A DNA stretch of 27,065 nt. Source: JALUUH01 sp964636675. Its GTDB lineage: Bacteria > Pseudomonadota > Gammaproteobacteria > S012-40. The notes beneath the pieces were generated by a model that saw only the letters and a program-made list of their open reading frames with translations, had not been told where the DNA came from and made no database searches. This document shows positions 9,077 to 16,561 of the stretch, in pieces (position 1 is the first letter of the stretch; the number at the start of each line of letters is the position of its first letter). The position numbers and the translations under genes were made by a program. The DNA lies in NCBI GenBank assembly GCA_964636675.1, contig CAZWUO010000025.1:1-27065 (forward strand), written 5' to 3'.

Positions 9077-9437
9077 GATTGTTTTGTCCATCCTGCGAAA
9101 GATTAATATTTTTTTCGCCGTAAAATTAGTTATGTATTTAATTAGTTGAGCATTGTGTTGCGCTGATTGTGATATTACATTCGTTGTTAGCAATGCGCTA
9201 TCTCATTTAGATGATATCCTCCGCAGAATACAATAACGAGAACACCATTAAAATGATCTTGAAAATGTGCTAGAGCTAAACACAAAAATCCTCAGGTGAA
9301 TGGTGTAAAGAGTTTGTTGTTAATTAACGACAAACTTTGCACGGTCAATAGAGGGGTTTAGGACTATTATCACCAAAAACTTAGCGAATTTTCATTCCAA
9401 GCTTGGCTTACTTATAATATTCTGATTTATCGGCTTG
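9077..9437. other. 361-bp intergenic gap between DUF4384 lipoprotein and CHAT genes
   Basis: No gene is supported here. It contains a 26-bp palindrome at 9311-9336, a perfect 10-bp palindrome CCAAGCTTGG at 9398-9407, and on the minus strand a TTGACC hexamer at 9348-9343 that could serve as a -35 box, although no good -10 lies at the right distance. The size of the gap suggests that the CHAT-propeller-TpsA-TpsB genes have their own promoter rather than relying only on read-through from the lipoprotein gene. Confidence 0.5.
9311..9336. promoter_or_regulatory. 26-bp near-perfect palindrome, candidate operator of the CHAT gene
   Basis: The arms AGTTTGTTGTTAA and TTAACGACAAACT are reverse complements except for one position (a G-U type mismatch). 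No T-run follows on either strand, so an intrinsic terminator is unlikely. It begins 6 nt after a minus-strand TTGACC hexamer (9348-9343) and sits upstream of the CHAT start, the usual place for a dimeric repressor or activator site. The regulator is unknown. Confidence 0.4.
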
Positions 9438-11267
9438 CTACTGCATTGTGGTATACGCGAGTAAGCTTTCGTGCACCTTAAATTGCTTCGATTTTTTTAC
9501 CTTTCTCGCAGCTCTTACTCGTTCTACAGATTTTTTGATTGAATTTGTAGAGTCCTCAAGTATAGCTAATTCTATGCTTTCGTTCCAGTTGTTGCTGGGC
9601 AGTTGTGGTGGTTTACTGCTAGCGACGAGTTGCAAATATTCATTACCAAACGGAGCACCCATTTCATATTCGCCTAAATCAATATATTGATTGATTTGAT
9701 CAGGTGATACATAGAATATATATTTTTCACTGCCTGGGTCTTCATCTAACTCCAAAAGATAGGAAAAACTCTCCTTACCGGGAACCAGTACATGGCCGAC
9801 GATAAAGAAATATCCAGGTTGATTAAGTCGGGCATAGAAGTTGATGGATTCGCTATCTCTAAACAATAAATTTTGCTTGCCCCTATTGGTGGTTATATCG
9901 CTGCGGAAGCCGTCATAGGCAGAGGTCTTTTGCATGAATGTTTGTTCAAAATCTTCGGATAGGGGTTGGGTGCGATATTTTGCGTAAACCGTTTTGTTGA
10001 TGCGTAAAGAAACGCTATCGGTTACCAAATAATTTTTTCCGATTAAATCGTAATTAAGCAGCATGTCCCCATTGCGACATATTTTATAGCTTCCTACCAG
10101 GGTTTGTTTTGCGGTAGTTTTATTCAACGACTTGGTATTTAGTTTCTTTTTGAGACGTTTAGCAAGTTCGGCTCCAAAGGGGGTAACCTCGAGTGCATTA
10201 TAGGGGCGCGGGGGAAATACCTGTAGATTACGTGTAGCAACGACCGCTAATATTTTGCTTGCTGCATCATTGAGTGAGTCGGCTGTTTGATAGGATGCTA
10301 TATGATTTAGAATAGGATTCAGTTTTTCCGCATTTTTTGAATATTGATTTTCTCCAAGAATGGCTGCAACGGTGGAGAGACCGAGATAACGCCTTAAATG
10401 GATACCAATTTTTCGTTTGTTATCCGTCATGTCAATATTTTTTTGTTGGATTTTATCAAATAGCGCGAGTAGTGAGTTGTGTTCGTTTTTTAGTTGCTCT
10501 CTGTATTCGGCCAATGAGGACTCGGCACTTAATGTCGCATTGGTAACCGTACCGTGTGCTTCACGCTGCCTTTTGTATTGCACTCCAAGCAATGGCAATT
10601 CATCTTTTGTTAAGCGGCTGTATTGAGTATCTTGGCAAACGCTGAGAAGGGCTTTTGCGGGCGCTGAGCAAACTGCGGGGGTTTGTCTGACCGCATCGTT
10701 AATATTGCTGAGAAGTTCTTCAAGTGCCCCTTGATCCGCTATCGGTTCATTGCTGGCGCGGCCAATGCCCGTAAAATTAATCTCATTATTACTTATTTCC
10801 TGAATGTTGGTATTACGCATTAGTCCGCGAGTTACTATGGCGAGTTTCGAATTGCTAGCCTCCGGTTTGTGTTCTAACAGAGCGCAGGCATCTAGCGCGG
10901 GTTTGCTCGCGTCAATCGTCATCGAAGCCAGTGTAAGAGCAGGGTTTGTTGTATTTTCAGTATGAGTATCTTTTTTTACGGAGGTGGTAATTTTTTGTTC
11001 TGATGAACGGATATTCAGCGTGTCAGATGAGGATATTATTTGGGTTGTAGGAATTTTGGCTTGCGTTTCAATTGCGGTGGTTTGCTCTGAGGGCTTAGTG
11101 GCCAGCGCATTAGTGTGAATTAATGGTTTTTGTGTAATGTTCAGATCTTGCGGCGCTGGGTTTGCCGTATCACTATTTATTTGTGAGTTTTCAGCAACTG
11201 TCGTTGAGTTACTTTGCTGACAGGCCATCAAGGGTATTATGCAAATAATAAAAATTAATTGGCGCAA
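9438..11267 (-). CDS. lipoprotein with C-terminal DUF4384-like domain
   Basis: 609 residues. The start is a TTG at 11267: the frame upstream runs to a TAG about 10 codons away without any ATG, and the TTG is preceded by a purine-rich GAGAGAT. The signal peptide ends in a lipobox, LMAC with Cys16. Residues about 17-120 are Thr/Ser/Gln-rich and low in complexity, a likely flexible tether. A middle part includes INFTGIGRASNEPIADQGAL, reminiscent of LPP20-type lipoproteins, and a helical region about 230-300. Residues about 474-555 (SINFYARLNQPGYFFIVGHV, then a Pro/Asp block and a GAPFGNEYLQLVASSKP strand) match my memory of DUF4384, a domain often found beside caspase and CHAT proteins. It ends in a basic tail. 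Its gene is the first of the minus-strand envelope locus, 361 bp ahead of the CHAT gene. No enzymatic motif is seen. Confidence 0.75.
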   Translation of the reverse strand: MRQLIFIICIIPLMACQQSNSTTVAENSQINSDTANPAPQDLNITQKPLIHTNALATKPSEQTTAIETQAKIPTTQIISSSDTLNIRSSEQKITTSVKKDTHTENTTNPALTLASMTIDASKPALDACALLEHKPEASNSKLAIVTRGLMRNTNIQEISNNEINFTGIGRASNEPIADQGALEELLSNINDAVRQTPAVCSAPAKALLSVCQDTQYSRLTKDELPLLGVQYKRQREAHGTVTNATLSAESSLAEYREQLKNEHNSLLALFDKIQQKNIDMTDNKRKIGIHLRRYLGLSTVAAILGENQYSKNAEKLNPILNHIASYQTADSLNDAASKILAVVATRNLQVFPPRPYNALEVTPFGAELAKRLKKKLNTKSLNKTTAKQTLVGSYKICRNGDMLLNYDLIGKNYLVTDSVSLRINKTVYAKYRTQPLSEDFEQTFMQKTSAYDGFRSDITTNRGKQNLLFRDSESINFYARLNQPGYFFIVGHVLVPGKESFSYLLELDEDPGSEKYIFYVSPDQINQYIDLGEYEMGAPFGNEYLQLVASSKPPQLPSNNWNESIELAILEDSTNSIKKSVERVRAARKVKKSKQFKVHESLLAYTTMQ

Positions 11268-11402
11268 TGTTTTTATCTCTCGTGAGTATTGAGTCTATAG
11301 GGCATTTAAGTTTAGTTAGTTGGACAAATCCCAATATGCAAACAACATATTATGTAAATCAAATTGATAGGTGATTTATTCTACACCCATAGCGTTTAGG
11401 AT

Positions 11403-12275
11403 TTACGCGGCTTTTCGGCGTGACATTTTTTTGAAGAGGTTTTTTTCCCGCCTTGCCCCCATCCATGCGATCCAGAGTTTGCGTATCGGTGTTAGTTTGA
11501 TGCGATGTTCTAATACTCTAAAGCCATCTTTTTCAATTTCGTTGAGCAATGCACTATAAATATCTGACATGATGATCCCGCTTCGTTGCAAGTACCGGTC
11601 TTCGTCGGGTAGATACGAAAATGCTTGTTTATAGTGTTTTCTCGCACGATTAGCTTGATGCTCAAATAATGCGATGGTTTTTTTGTTCATGTGACGATTT
11701 AGCAGATCGTCATTGCTGACCCCAAAATTTTCGAGTTCATCTTGTGGCAGATAAACGCGTCCGCGCTGCGCATCTTCGTAGACGTCACGTAGGATATTCG
11801 TCAATTGTAAGGCCATACCGAGTTCATGGGCGTATTTCTGAGTCTGGCGGTTTTCGTAGCCAAAGATTTCGATAGATAAGAGTCCTACTACGCTGGCAAC
11901 GCGGTAACAATATAATGAAAGTTCTTTAAAACTAGGGTAAACATCGTATTCGAGATCCATTTCCATGCCATCAATGATCTCAATGAAATACTCTTTGGGT
12001 AGGTTGAAGTACTCCTTGTGTTCGGCTAGCGCAAGGGCGACGGGATGGCTGGCATTGCCAGAATAGAGTTTTTCTATTTCATCACGCCACCAGGCAAGTT
12101 TGATTTTGGCGATGTCGATATCCTTGATGTCATCAACAATATCGTCGACTTCACGGCAAAACGCATACAAAGATATTATCGCATCTCTCTGATTTTTAGG
12201 TAAAAAATGAAAGCTATAATAAAAGCTTGAGCCACTTTTAGCGGCTTTTTCTTGACAGTACTCGTTAGGCGTCAT
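11403..12275 (-). CDS. hpnD: squalene/phytoene synthase family protein, probable presqualene diphosphate synthase HpnD
   Basis: 290 residues, usual for the family. It has both Asp-rich Mg-diphosphate binding motifs of the trans-isoprenyl head-to-head synthases: DDIVDD at residues 44-49 within YAFCREVDDIVDD, and DVYED at 164-168 within LTNILRDVYEDAQRGRVYLP. YCYRVASVVG at 123-132 is the conserved helix between them. HpnD joins two farnesyl diphosphates to presqualene diphosphate, the first step of the HpnCDE route to squalene and hopanoids. The short length, lacking a C-terminal membrane helix as in eukaryotic squalene synthase, fits HpnD; phytoene synthase CrtB is the main alternative. It is not accompanied by hpnC, hpnE or a cyclase in the window. 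It lies 168 bp after rmuC. Confidence 0.82.
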   Translation of the reverse strand: MTPNEYCQEKAAKSGSSFYYSFHFLPKNQRDAIISLYAFCREVDDIVDDIKDIDIAKIKLAWWRDEIEKLYSGNASHPVALALAEHKEYFNLPKEYFIEIIDGMEMDLEYDVYPSFKELSLYCYRVASVVGLLSIEIFGYENRQTQKYAHELGMALQLTNILRDVYEDAQRGRVYLPQDELENFGVSNDDLLNRHMNKKTIALFEHQANRARKHYKQAFSYLPDEDRYLQRSGIIMSDIYSALLNEIEKDGFRVLEHRIKLTPIRKLWIAWMGARREKNLFKKMSRRKAA

Positions 12276-12418
12276 GTTCGATCGTTCTGTGAGTTTTTGT
12301 GGGCTTGTGTTTCATTTGTTGCAACTAAGGCCTAGTACAAAAGCTGAAGTTTACGCATACGTTGCGCAAGATGCAAAATCTTTGGACGCAACATGCCTTA
12401 TTATTTCTGTGTGTTTTA

Positions 12419-12432
12419 GATCATTAATGATC
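12419..12432. promoter_or_regulatory. perfect 14-bp palindrome between rmuC and hpnD
   Basis: GATCATTAATGATC is its own reverse complement and lies just after the rmuC stop and about 145 nt before the hpnD start. A second palindrome, AGCCGGCT, adjoins it at 12434-12441. Neither is followed by a T-run on the minus strand. An operator for hpnD is one possibility; function unknown. Confidence 0.3.
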
Positions 12433-12443
12433 GAGCCGGCTTT

Positions 12444-13727
12444 TTATGAAGACTCTGTCTCGGGTAGCAACTGTTTGGTGGTTTTTTCGACTTGCTCAAT
12501 AAGGGTGGTTTCTTTTTTGGCCTGGATGCCGAGTTCAGTGAATTTTCGGGTACTCGGCAAGATACGTGCGTCAAAGGTACCCGCTGCTTTGTTGTAATTG
12601 CTGACGGCTGCATCCAGTGATTTACCGACTTTGCTGAGGTGTTCGCTGAAGGTCGTGATACGATTATACATCTCCTCACCGATTTGCCGAATTTGTTCTG
12701 CATTTTTGGTGAGTGTTTCCTGTCTCCAGCCATAGGCAATCGTTCTTAATAGGGCGACAAAGCTTGTCGGAGTGGACAATATCACTTTATTTTTCAGCGC
12801 GTCTTCTAATAAGTTGCGGTCAATATCCAATGCGGATGTTAGGAATTGTTCCCCGGGTATAAAGAGCACTACAAAATCGGGCGAGTTTTCAAATTGCTCC
12901 CAGTAAGACTTGTTGGCGAGTTCTTTCATTCTTTCTCTGACATGTCTCGCATGACGTTTTAAAGCGTGTTGTTTGCTATTGTCATCTTGTGCCTCTACCG
13001 CGTCTATATATGCATCCAACGGTGTTTTTACATCGACGATGATGTTTCTACCTGCGGGTAGGGTGACGATCATGTCCGGGCGGAGTTTGCCGTCAGCGGT
13101 GTCCACACTTTGCTGTTCCACAAAATCACAGTGCTCAACCATACCGGATAATTCGGCAAGCCGTTTTAAGGTGATTTCTCCCCACTGCCCACGGACTTCG
13201 GGGCGCCGCAACGCTTGCACAAGATTACGTGTTTCGCCGTGTAATTTTTGCTGGGTTTCGGCGAGTGTTGATAAATGTTTGTGCAGTGATCCATAAGCTT
13301 CTTTGCGTTCTTTCTCCATTTCTCTGACTTGGGTTTCTGTTTTGTGGAGCGCTTCTTGAATTGGTTTAATCATGTTTTCTATCGCTTTTTCTTTTTTTTC
13401 TACCGCGCTTTCTGCATGAATGTGAAATTGTTTGAGATTTTCATTGGCGAGATTTAAAAAAGCTTCATTATTTTTACGCAGTGCTTGACTGGAAAGTGCG
13501 CTAAATGTTTCATTCAGCTGTGCTTTTGACGTGGTTAACACGGCTTCGCGTTCATGCTGAATTTTCTGCTCGGCCTCGAGTAAGGATTTTAGCTGAATAT
13601 TTTCTTGTACTACCAGTTGGTATTCTTTTTGTGAAGACAAAATAGCTAATAAAGCGCCAATGGCCATGGCGACGAGTGCTATGATAATGAGAAATATAAT
13701 ATCACTGCTGGTTAATGAGTTTACCAT
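12444..13727 (-). CDS. rmuC: RmuC family DNA recombination protein
   Basis: 427 residues. A single N-terminal transmembrane helix (about 9-30) is followed by a long coiled coil (about 33-165) and the conserved RmuC domain, recognised from RPEVRGQWGE at 175-184, RPDMIVTLPAGRNIIVDVKT with the nuclease-like Asp218, Asp232 and Lys234, and the later WEQFENSPDFVVLFIPGEQF and IAYGWRQE motifs. RmuC proteins limit inversions at short inverted repeats and carry a PD-(D/E)xK-like fold; their exact activity is not settled. The ATG at 13727 overlaps the end of the upstream phosphatase gene by 7 nt, so it is translationally coupled to that gene. Confidence 0.95.
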   Translation of the reverse strand: MVNSLTSSDIIFLIIIALVAMAIGALLAILSSQKEYQLVVQENIQLKSLLEAEQKIQHEREAVLTTSKAQLNETFSALSSQALRKNNEAFLNLANENLKQFHIHAESAVEKKEKAIENMIKPIQEALHKTETQVREMEKERKEAYGSLHKHLSTLAETQQKLHGETRNLVQALRRPEVRGQWGEITLKRLAELSGMVEHCDFVEQQSVDTADGKLRPDMIVTLPAGRNIIVDVKTPLDAYIDAVEAQDDNSKQHALKRHARHVRERMKELANKSYWEQFENSPDFVVLFIPGEQFLTSALDIDRNLLEDALKNKVILSTPTSFVALLRTIAYGWRQETLTKNAEQIRQIGEEMYNRITTFSEHLSKVGKSLDAAVSNYNKAAGTFDARILPSTRKFTELGIQAKKETTLIEQVEKTTKQLLPETESS

Positions 13728-14383
13728 TTTTCGAAATGTGGCCAGATTTCATCAGGGTGATTAATCATTGCGTCTGCGCCCCAGTCACTCGGAATATCGT
13801 GCGGTTGCAGATAGCCAAAAAGCGCAGTAAGTGTTTTCATCCCTACGCTACGTCCAGCTTCGATATCGCGTTCCGCATCACCGACATAAATACAGTATTC
13901 GGGTGCGATGTTAATTTGTGCGCATGCATATAACATAGGCTCAGGATGTGGTTTACTTTTAGCTGCAGTGTCCCCACTCACAATACAGCTGGCTCGATGA
14001 GTTAAGTTCAGTGTCTGCATTAAGGGGTCAGTTAACCAGCCCGGCTTATTGGTGATGACGCCCCACACGAGATTTTTTTCTTCAATTTTGGCGAGCAAGG
14101 CCTGCATACCTGGGAATAATCTTGTTTTACATGCAATATTGCTTAAGTATTCCGCTAAAAATTTTTCGCGCAACCATTGATAGTCAGCATGTTCGGGGGC
14201 AATATTAAAAGCCAGTTTAATCATTGCGGCCCCACCATGGGAAACCGCAGGTCGAATTTCATCAAAACTTAAGAGGGGTTTATTTTCGTGAGCCAGGGTT
14301 TTATTTAAGGCATCTGCAAGATCGGGGGCCGTATCGGCAAGTGTTCCGTCGAGATCAAATAAAATGGCTTTTATGCTGCTCAT
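13721..14383 (-). CDS. mupP: HAD phosphatase, MupP-like N-acetylmuramate 6-phosphate phosphatase (or phosphoglycolate phosphatase Gph)
   Basis: 220 residues with all HAD motifs: ILFDLDGTLADTAP with Asp10 nucleophile and Asp12 acid/base, VITNKPGW for motif II, a Lys in AAKSKPHPEPM for motif III, and VGDAERDIEAG for motif IV. It would be annotated as Gph by general similarity. Three things point to MupP, the peptidoglycan-recycling phosphatase that makes N-acetylmuramic acid: the position directly after ubiG as in Pseudomonas, the local similarity I recall to Pseudomonas MupP (LFPGM, VWGVITNKP, SKPHPEP), and the ending GYLQPHDIPSDWGADAMINH. The partners amgK and murU are not in the window, so the assignment rests on synteny and residue patterns. 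It starts 12 nt after ubiG and overlaps rmuC. Confidence 0.72.
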   Translation of the reverse strand: MSSIKAILFDLDGTLADTAPDLADALNKTLAHENKPLLSFDEIRPAVSHGGAAMIKLAFNIAPEHADYQWLREKFLAEYLSNIACKTRLFPGMQALLAKIEEKNLVWGVITNKPGWLTDPLMQTLNLTHRASCIVSGDTAAKSKPHPEPMLYACAQINIAPEYCIYVGDAERDIEAGRSVGMKTLTALFGYLQPHDIPSDWGADAMINHPDEIWPHFEKW

Positions 14384-14395
14384 TAATGCAAAAGC

Positions 14396-15130
14396 TCAAG
14401 GTGTTTTTACTGCATAACACAGATAATTGACGCTGATGTCTTTATTTAGCGAATAATGTTTAGTGATGGGATTATAAGCCATTCCTGAAATGTCGAGCAG
14501 CGCTACGTCGATTGGGCGCATCCAACGTGCAAGTTCTGAAGGTTTGATCATTTTTTTATACTCATGGGTTCCCTTGGGTAACATTTGTAAAACATATTCA
14601 GCACCTAGAATCGCAAATAAATAAGATTTTGGGTTACGATTAATGGTTGAGAAAAAGAGTTTTCCACCCGGTTTTACAAGTTTGGCACAGGCACGAATGA
14701 CCGAGCCGGGGTCGGGTACGTGTTCTAACATTTCCATGCAGGTGGCGACATCATATTGCCCAGCATACTGTTCTGCAAAGTCTTCAGCAGTTGTTTGATG
14801 ATAGTCTACGTCTAGTTTGCTTTCGTGTAGGTGTAGTTTGGCCACTTGAATCGGGCGTTCTCCCATATCAATACCGGTTACGTGTGCACCGAGTGTGCTC
14901 ATTCCCTCGGATAACAAGCCGCCGCCACAGCCTACATCGATGACTTTTTTATTTTTTAAGGGAGAACGTTTGTTGATGTATTCTAAACGCAGTGGGTTGA
15001 TATCGTGGAGCGGTTTGAATTCACTTTCCGGATCCCACCAACGAAACGCAATTTCGTTAAACTTGCTGATTTCGTGGCTGTCAACGTTGGTCATTTGCTG
15101 CGTATTTTCTTGCGAGTTTGCTGTGTTCAT
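14396..15130 (-). CDS. ubiG: UbiG, ubiquinone biosynthesis O-methyltransferase
   Basis: 244 residues from ATG 15130. The longer frame beginning at 15211 would intrude into the mtaD gene, and 244 matches the roughly 240 of E. coli UbiG. The N-terminal block ISKFNEIAFRWWDPESEFKP and LHDINPLRLEYI is diagnostic of UbiG. The class I SAM-binding loop VIDVGCGGGLLSEGM follows at about 63-77, then CMEMLEHVPDPGSVIRAC and FFSTINRNPKSYLFAILGAE, the segment linked to membrane association. UbiG performs both O-methylations in the ubiquinone pathway using SAM. It starts 10 nt after mtaD and is 12 nt ahead of the phosphatase gene, so it belongs to the same minus-strand transcription unit. Confidence 0.96.
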   Translation of the reverse strand: MNTANSQENTQQMTNVDSHEISKFNEIAFRWWDPESEFKPLHDINPLRLEYINKRSPLKNKKVIDVGCGGGLLSEGMSTLGAHVTGIDMGERPIQVAKLHLHESKLDVDYHQTTAEDFAEQYAGQYDVATCMEMLEHVPDPGSVIRACAKLVKPGGKLFFSTINRNPKSYLFAILGAEYVLQMLPKGTHEYKKMIKPSELARWMRPIDVALLDISGMAYNPITKHYSLNKDISVNYLCYAVKTP

Positions 15131-15140
15131 TGTATGCCAT

Positions 15141-16469
15141 TTATAGATTAGGAATGGTAGAAGATATTTTTTCAGCCCAGGTTGCGGCTTTCGTTCGTAT
15201 GGGTGCTTCATCTAATGTGGTGAGTTGTTTGTCTTTGAGCAATTGTCTGCCTTCCACCCAAACATCGGAAACATTGTGTCGGTTCGCCGAGTAAACGATG
15301 GTAGAGATTGGGTTGTAAACCGGCTGGGTTTCAATTTCGTTCAAATCAATAGCGATAATGTCTGCCATTTTACCGACCTCTAATGAACCAATTTTAGTGT
15401 CAAGCCCCAGTGCTTTTGCGCTATTAAGTGTTGCCATGCGCAAGACACTGTGTGCAGGTACGGCGGCGGCGTTATTGGCAACGACTTTACCTAATAAAGC
15501 GGCGCTACGCATTTCACCCATCATATCCAAGTCATTATTGCTCGCGGCACCATCGGTACCTAATGCAACATTGATATTAGCTTGTAGGAGTTTTTCAACG
15601 GGACAATAGCCGCTTGCAAGTTTCATATTTGATTCAGGGCAATGCACGATGCTCACCCCTTGTTGCTGACAGAGTTCGATATCCTCAGTGGTTAATTGTG
15701 TCATATGTACCGCGTGTAGCCGGGGACTCAGCAAGCCAAGATCATTCAGGCGGGCGAGTGGTCGTTTGCCATATTGTTTGATGCTTTCATCGACTTCGTG
15801 CGCGGTTTCATGTACGTGCATATGTATCGGTATATCGAGTTCTTCGGCGAACATCTGGATTTTTTTGAGTGGCTCATCAGAGACGGTATAAGGTGCATGG
15901 GGTGCGTATGTGGTGGTTATTAATGGATGTTGGCGTAGGTCGTCATGGACGATTTGCGCTTTATCTAGGTATTCATTGGCGTTACTCGCCCATACGGTAG
16001 GAAAATCGATAATAATAAGGCCGATACTGGCGCGAATGCCGGCTTCAATACAGGCTTGTGCTGCTTGATCGGGAAAGAAATACATTTCATTGAAACACGT
16101 AACGCCACTGCGGATAGACTCCAATATCGCGAGCTGGGTGCCATCATAGACAAATTCTTCGCTAACCCATTGGGCTTCAACCGGCCAAATGTAGTTTTGC
16201 AGCCAGTCCATTAAGGGTAAGTCATCCGCATATCCGCGCAGGAGTGACATGCTAGTATGTGTGTGACAATTGATGAGGCCAGGAAGCAGGGCATGGTTGG
16301 AGAGTTGTCTCACTTCTTTGGCTTGATACTTTTCCGTGGCAGCCGATGTTGGCAATATATCGATGATTTTGCCGTTAATAATCGCCAAACTATGTTGGTT
16401 TAATACCGTATTATCTGGTTCAATCGGGATGACCCACTTTGCATTGATCAATAAATCACAAGCTTTCAT
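15141..16469 (-). CDS. mtaD: 5'-methylthioadenosine / S-adenosylhomocysteine deaminase (amidohydrolase)
   Basis: 442 residues, the usual size of the TRZ/ATZ amidohydrolase family. The metal site can be read: LLPGLINCHTHTSM with His69 and His71, IHMHVHETAHE with His218 and the catalytic Glu221, and ALGTDGAASNNDLDMM with Asp306. PGLIN-HTH, HCPESNMKLASG and the D-G-A-A-S-N-N segment are typical of the MTA/SAH deaminase subgroup, though atrazine-type chlorohydrolases are close relatives. The reaction converts methylthioadenosine to methylthioinosine, which a phosphorylase can then cleave to methylthioribose 1-phosphate, the substrate of the divergent MtnA. The start at 16469 has GGA 8 nt upstream. 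It is the first gene of the mtaD-ubiG-mupP-rmuC run. Confidence 0.88.
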   Translation of the reverse strand: MKACDLLINAKWVIPIEPDNTVLNQHSLAIINGKIIDILPTSAATEKYQAKEVRQLSNHALLPGLINCHTHTSMSLLRGYADDLPLMDWLQNYIWPVEAQWVSEEFVYDGTQLAILESIRSGVTCFNEMYFFPDQAAQACIEAGIRASIGLIIIDFPTVWASNANEYLDKAQIVHDDLRQHPLITTTYAPHAPYTVSDEPLKKIQMFAEELDIPIHMHVHETAHEVDESIKQYGKRPLARLNDLGLLSPRLHAVHMTQLTTEDIELCQQQGVSIVHCPESNMKLASGYCPVEKLLQANINVALGTDGAASNNDLDMMGEMRSAALLGKVVANNAAAVPAHSVLRMATLNSAKALGLDTKIGSLEVGKMADIIAIDLNEIETQPVYNPISTIVYSANRHNVSDVWVEGRQLLKDKQLTTLDEAPIRTKAATWAEKISSTIPNL

Positions 16470-16483
16470 ATGCGTATTCCGTT

Positions 16484-16511
16484 TTGGTTCCTCTATACTT
16501 CATTGTATGAT
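16484..16511 (+). promoter_or_regulatory. sigma70-type promoter of mtnA
   Basis: TTGGTT at 16484-16489 and TATGAT at 16506-16511 are separated by 16 nt. mtnA starts 50 nt downstream of the -10 box. The -10 lies in a palindrome shared with the divergent mtaD promoter region. Confidence 0.5.
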
Positions 16512-16516
16512 CATAC
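16505..16516. promoter_or_regulatory. 12-bp palindrome in the mtaD/mtnA divergent promoter region
   Basis: GTATGATCATAC is an exact palindrome and gives a TATGAT hexamer on both strands. One is the -10 of the mtnA promoter. The other could be a -10 for mtaD, but I found no convincing -35 for it. Such a shared element could let one factor or one polymerase site balance both directions. Confidence 0.35.
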
Positions 16517-16551
16517 CCCAAGAGTGCCTTGAAAAATAATGTGTTTTTAAT

Positions 16552-16556
16552 GGGAG
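16552..16556 (+). promoter_or_regulatory. ribosome-binding site of mtnA
   Basis: GGGAG with 5 nt to the ATG at 16562. It fixes the mtnA start and is stronger than those of most genes in this window. Confidence 0.6.
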
Positions 16557-16561
16557 TATAA

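Noticed and set aside
9077..9193. Longer N-terminus for the CHAT protein
   Set aside because: The longer frame begins at TTG and adds 39 residues before the signal peptide, which would bury the hydrophobic core in the middle of the N-terminus.
9198..9222. Minimal upstream reading frame (Met-Arg-stop) after a GGAGG on the minus strand, in the CHAT leader
   Set aside because: The Shine-Dalgarno match is good but spacing is 11 nt and a two-codon frame is too short to support without expression data. Chance occurrence is likely.
12419..12450. Intrinsic terminator from the paired palindromes and TTTTT on the plus strand
   Set aside because: The T-run follows on the plus strand, where no gene ends. 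On the minus strand, which is transcribed, no T-run follows.
15131..15211. Extended ubiG start at 15211
   Set aside because: It overlaps the mtaD C-terminus by about 70 nt and adds residues not seen in UbiG; ATG 15130 gives the family length.
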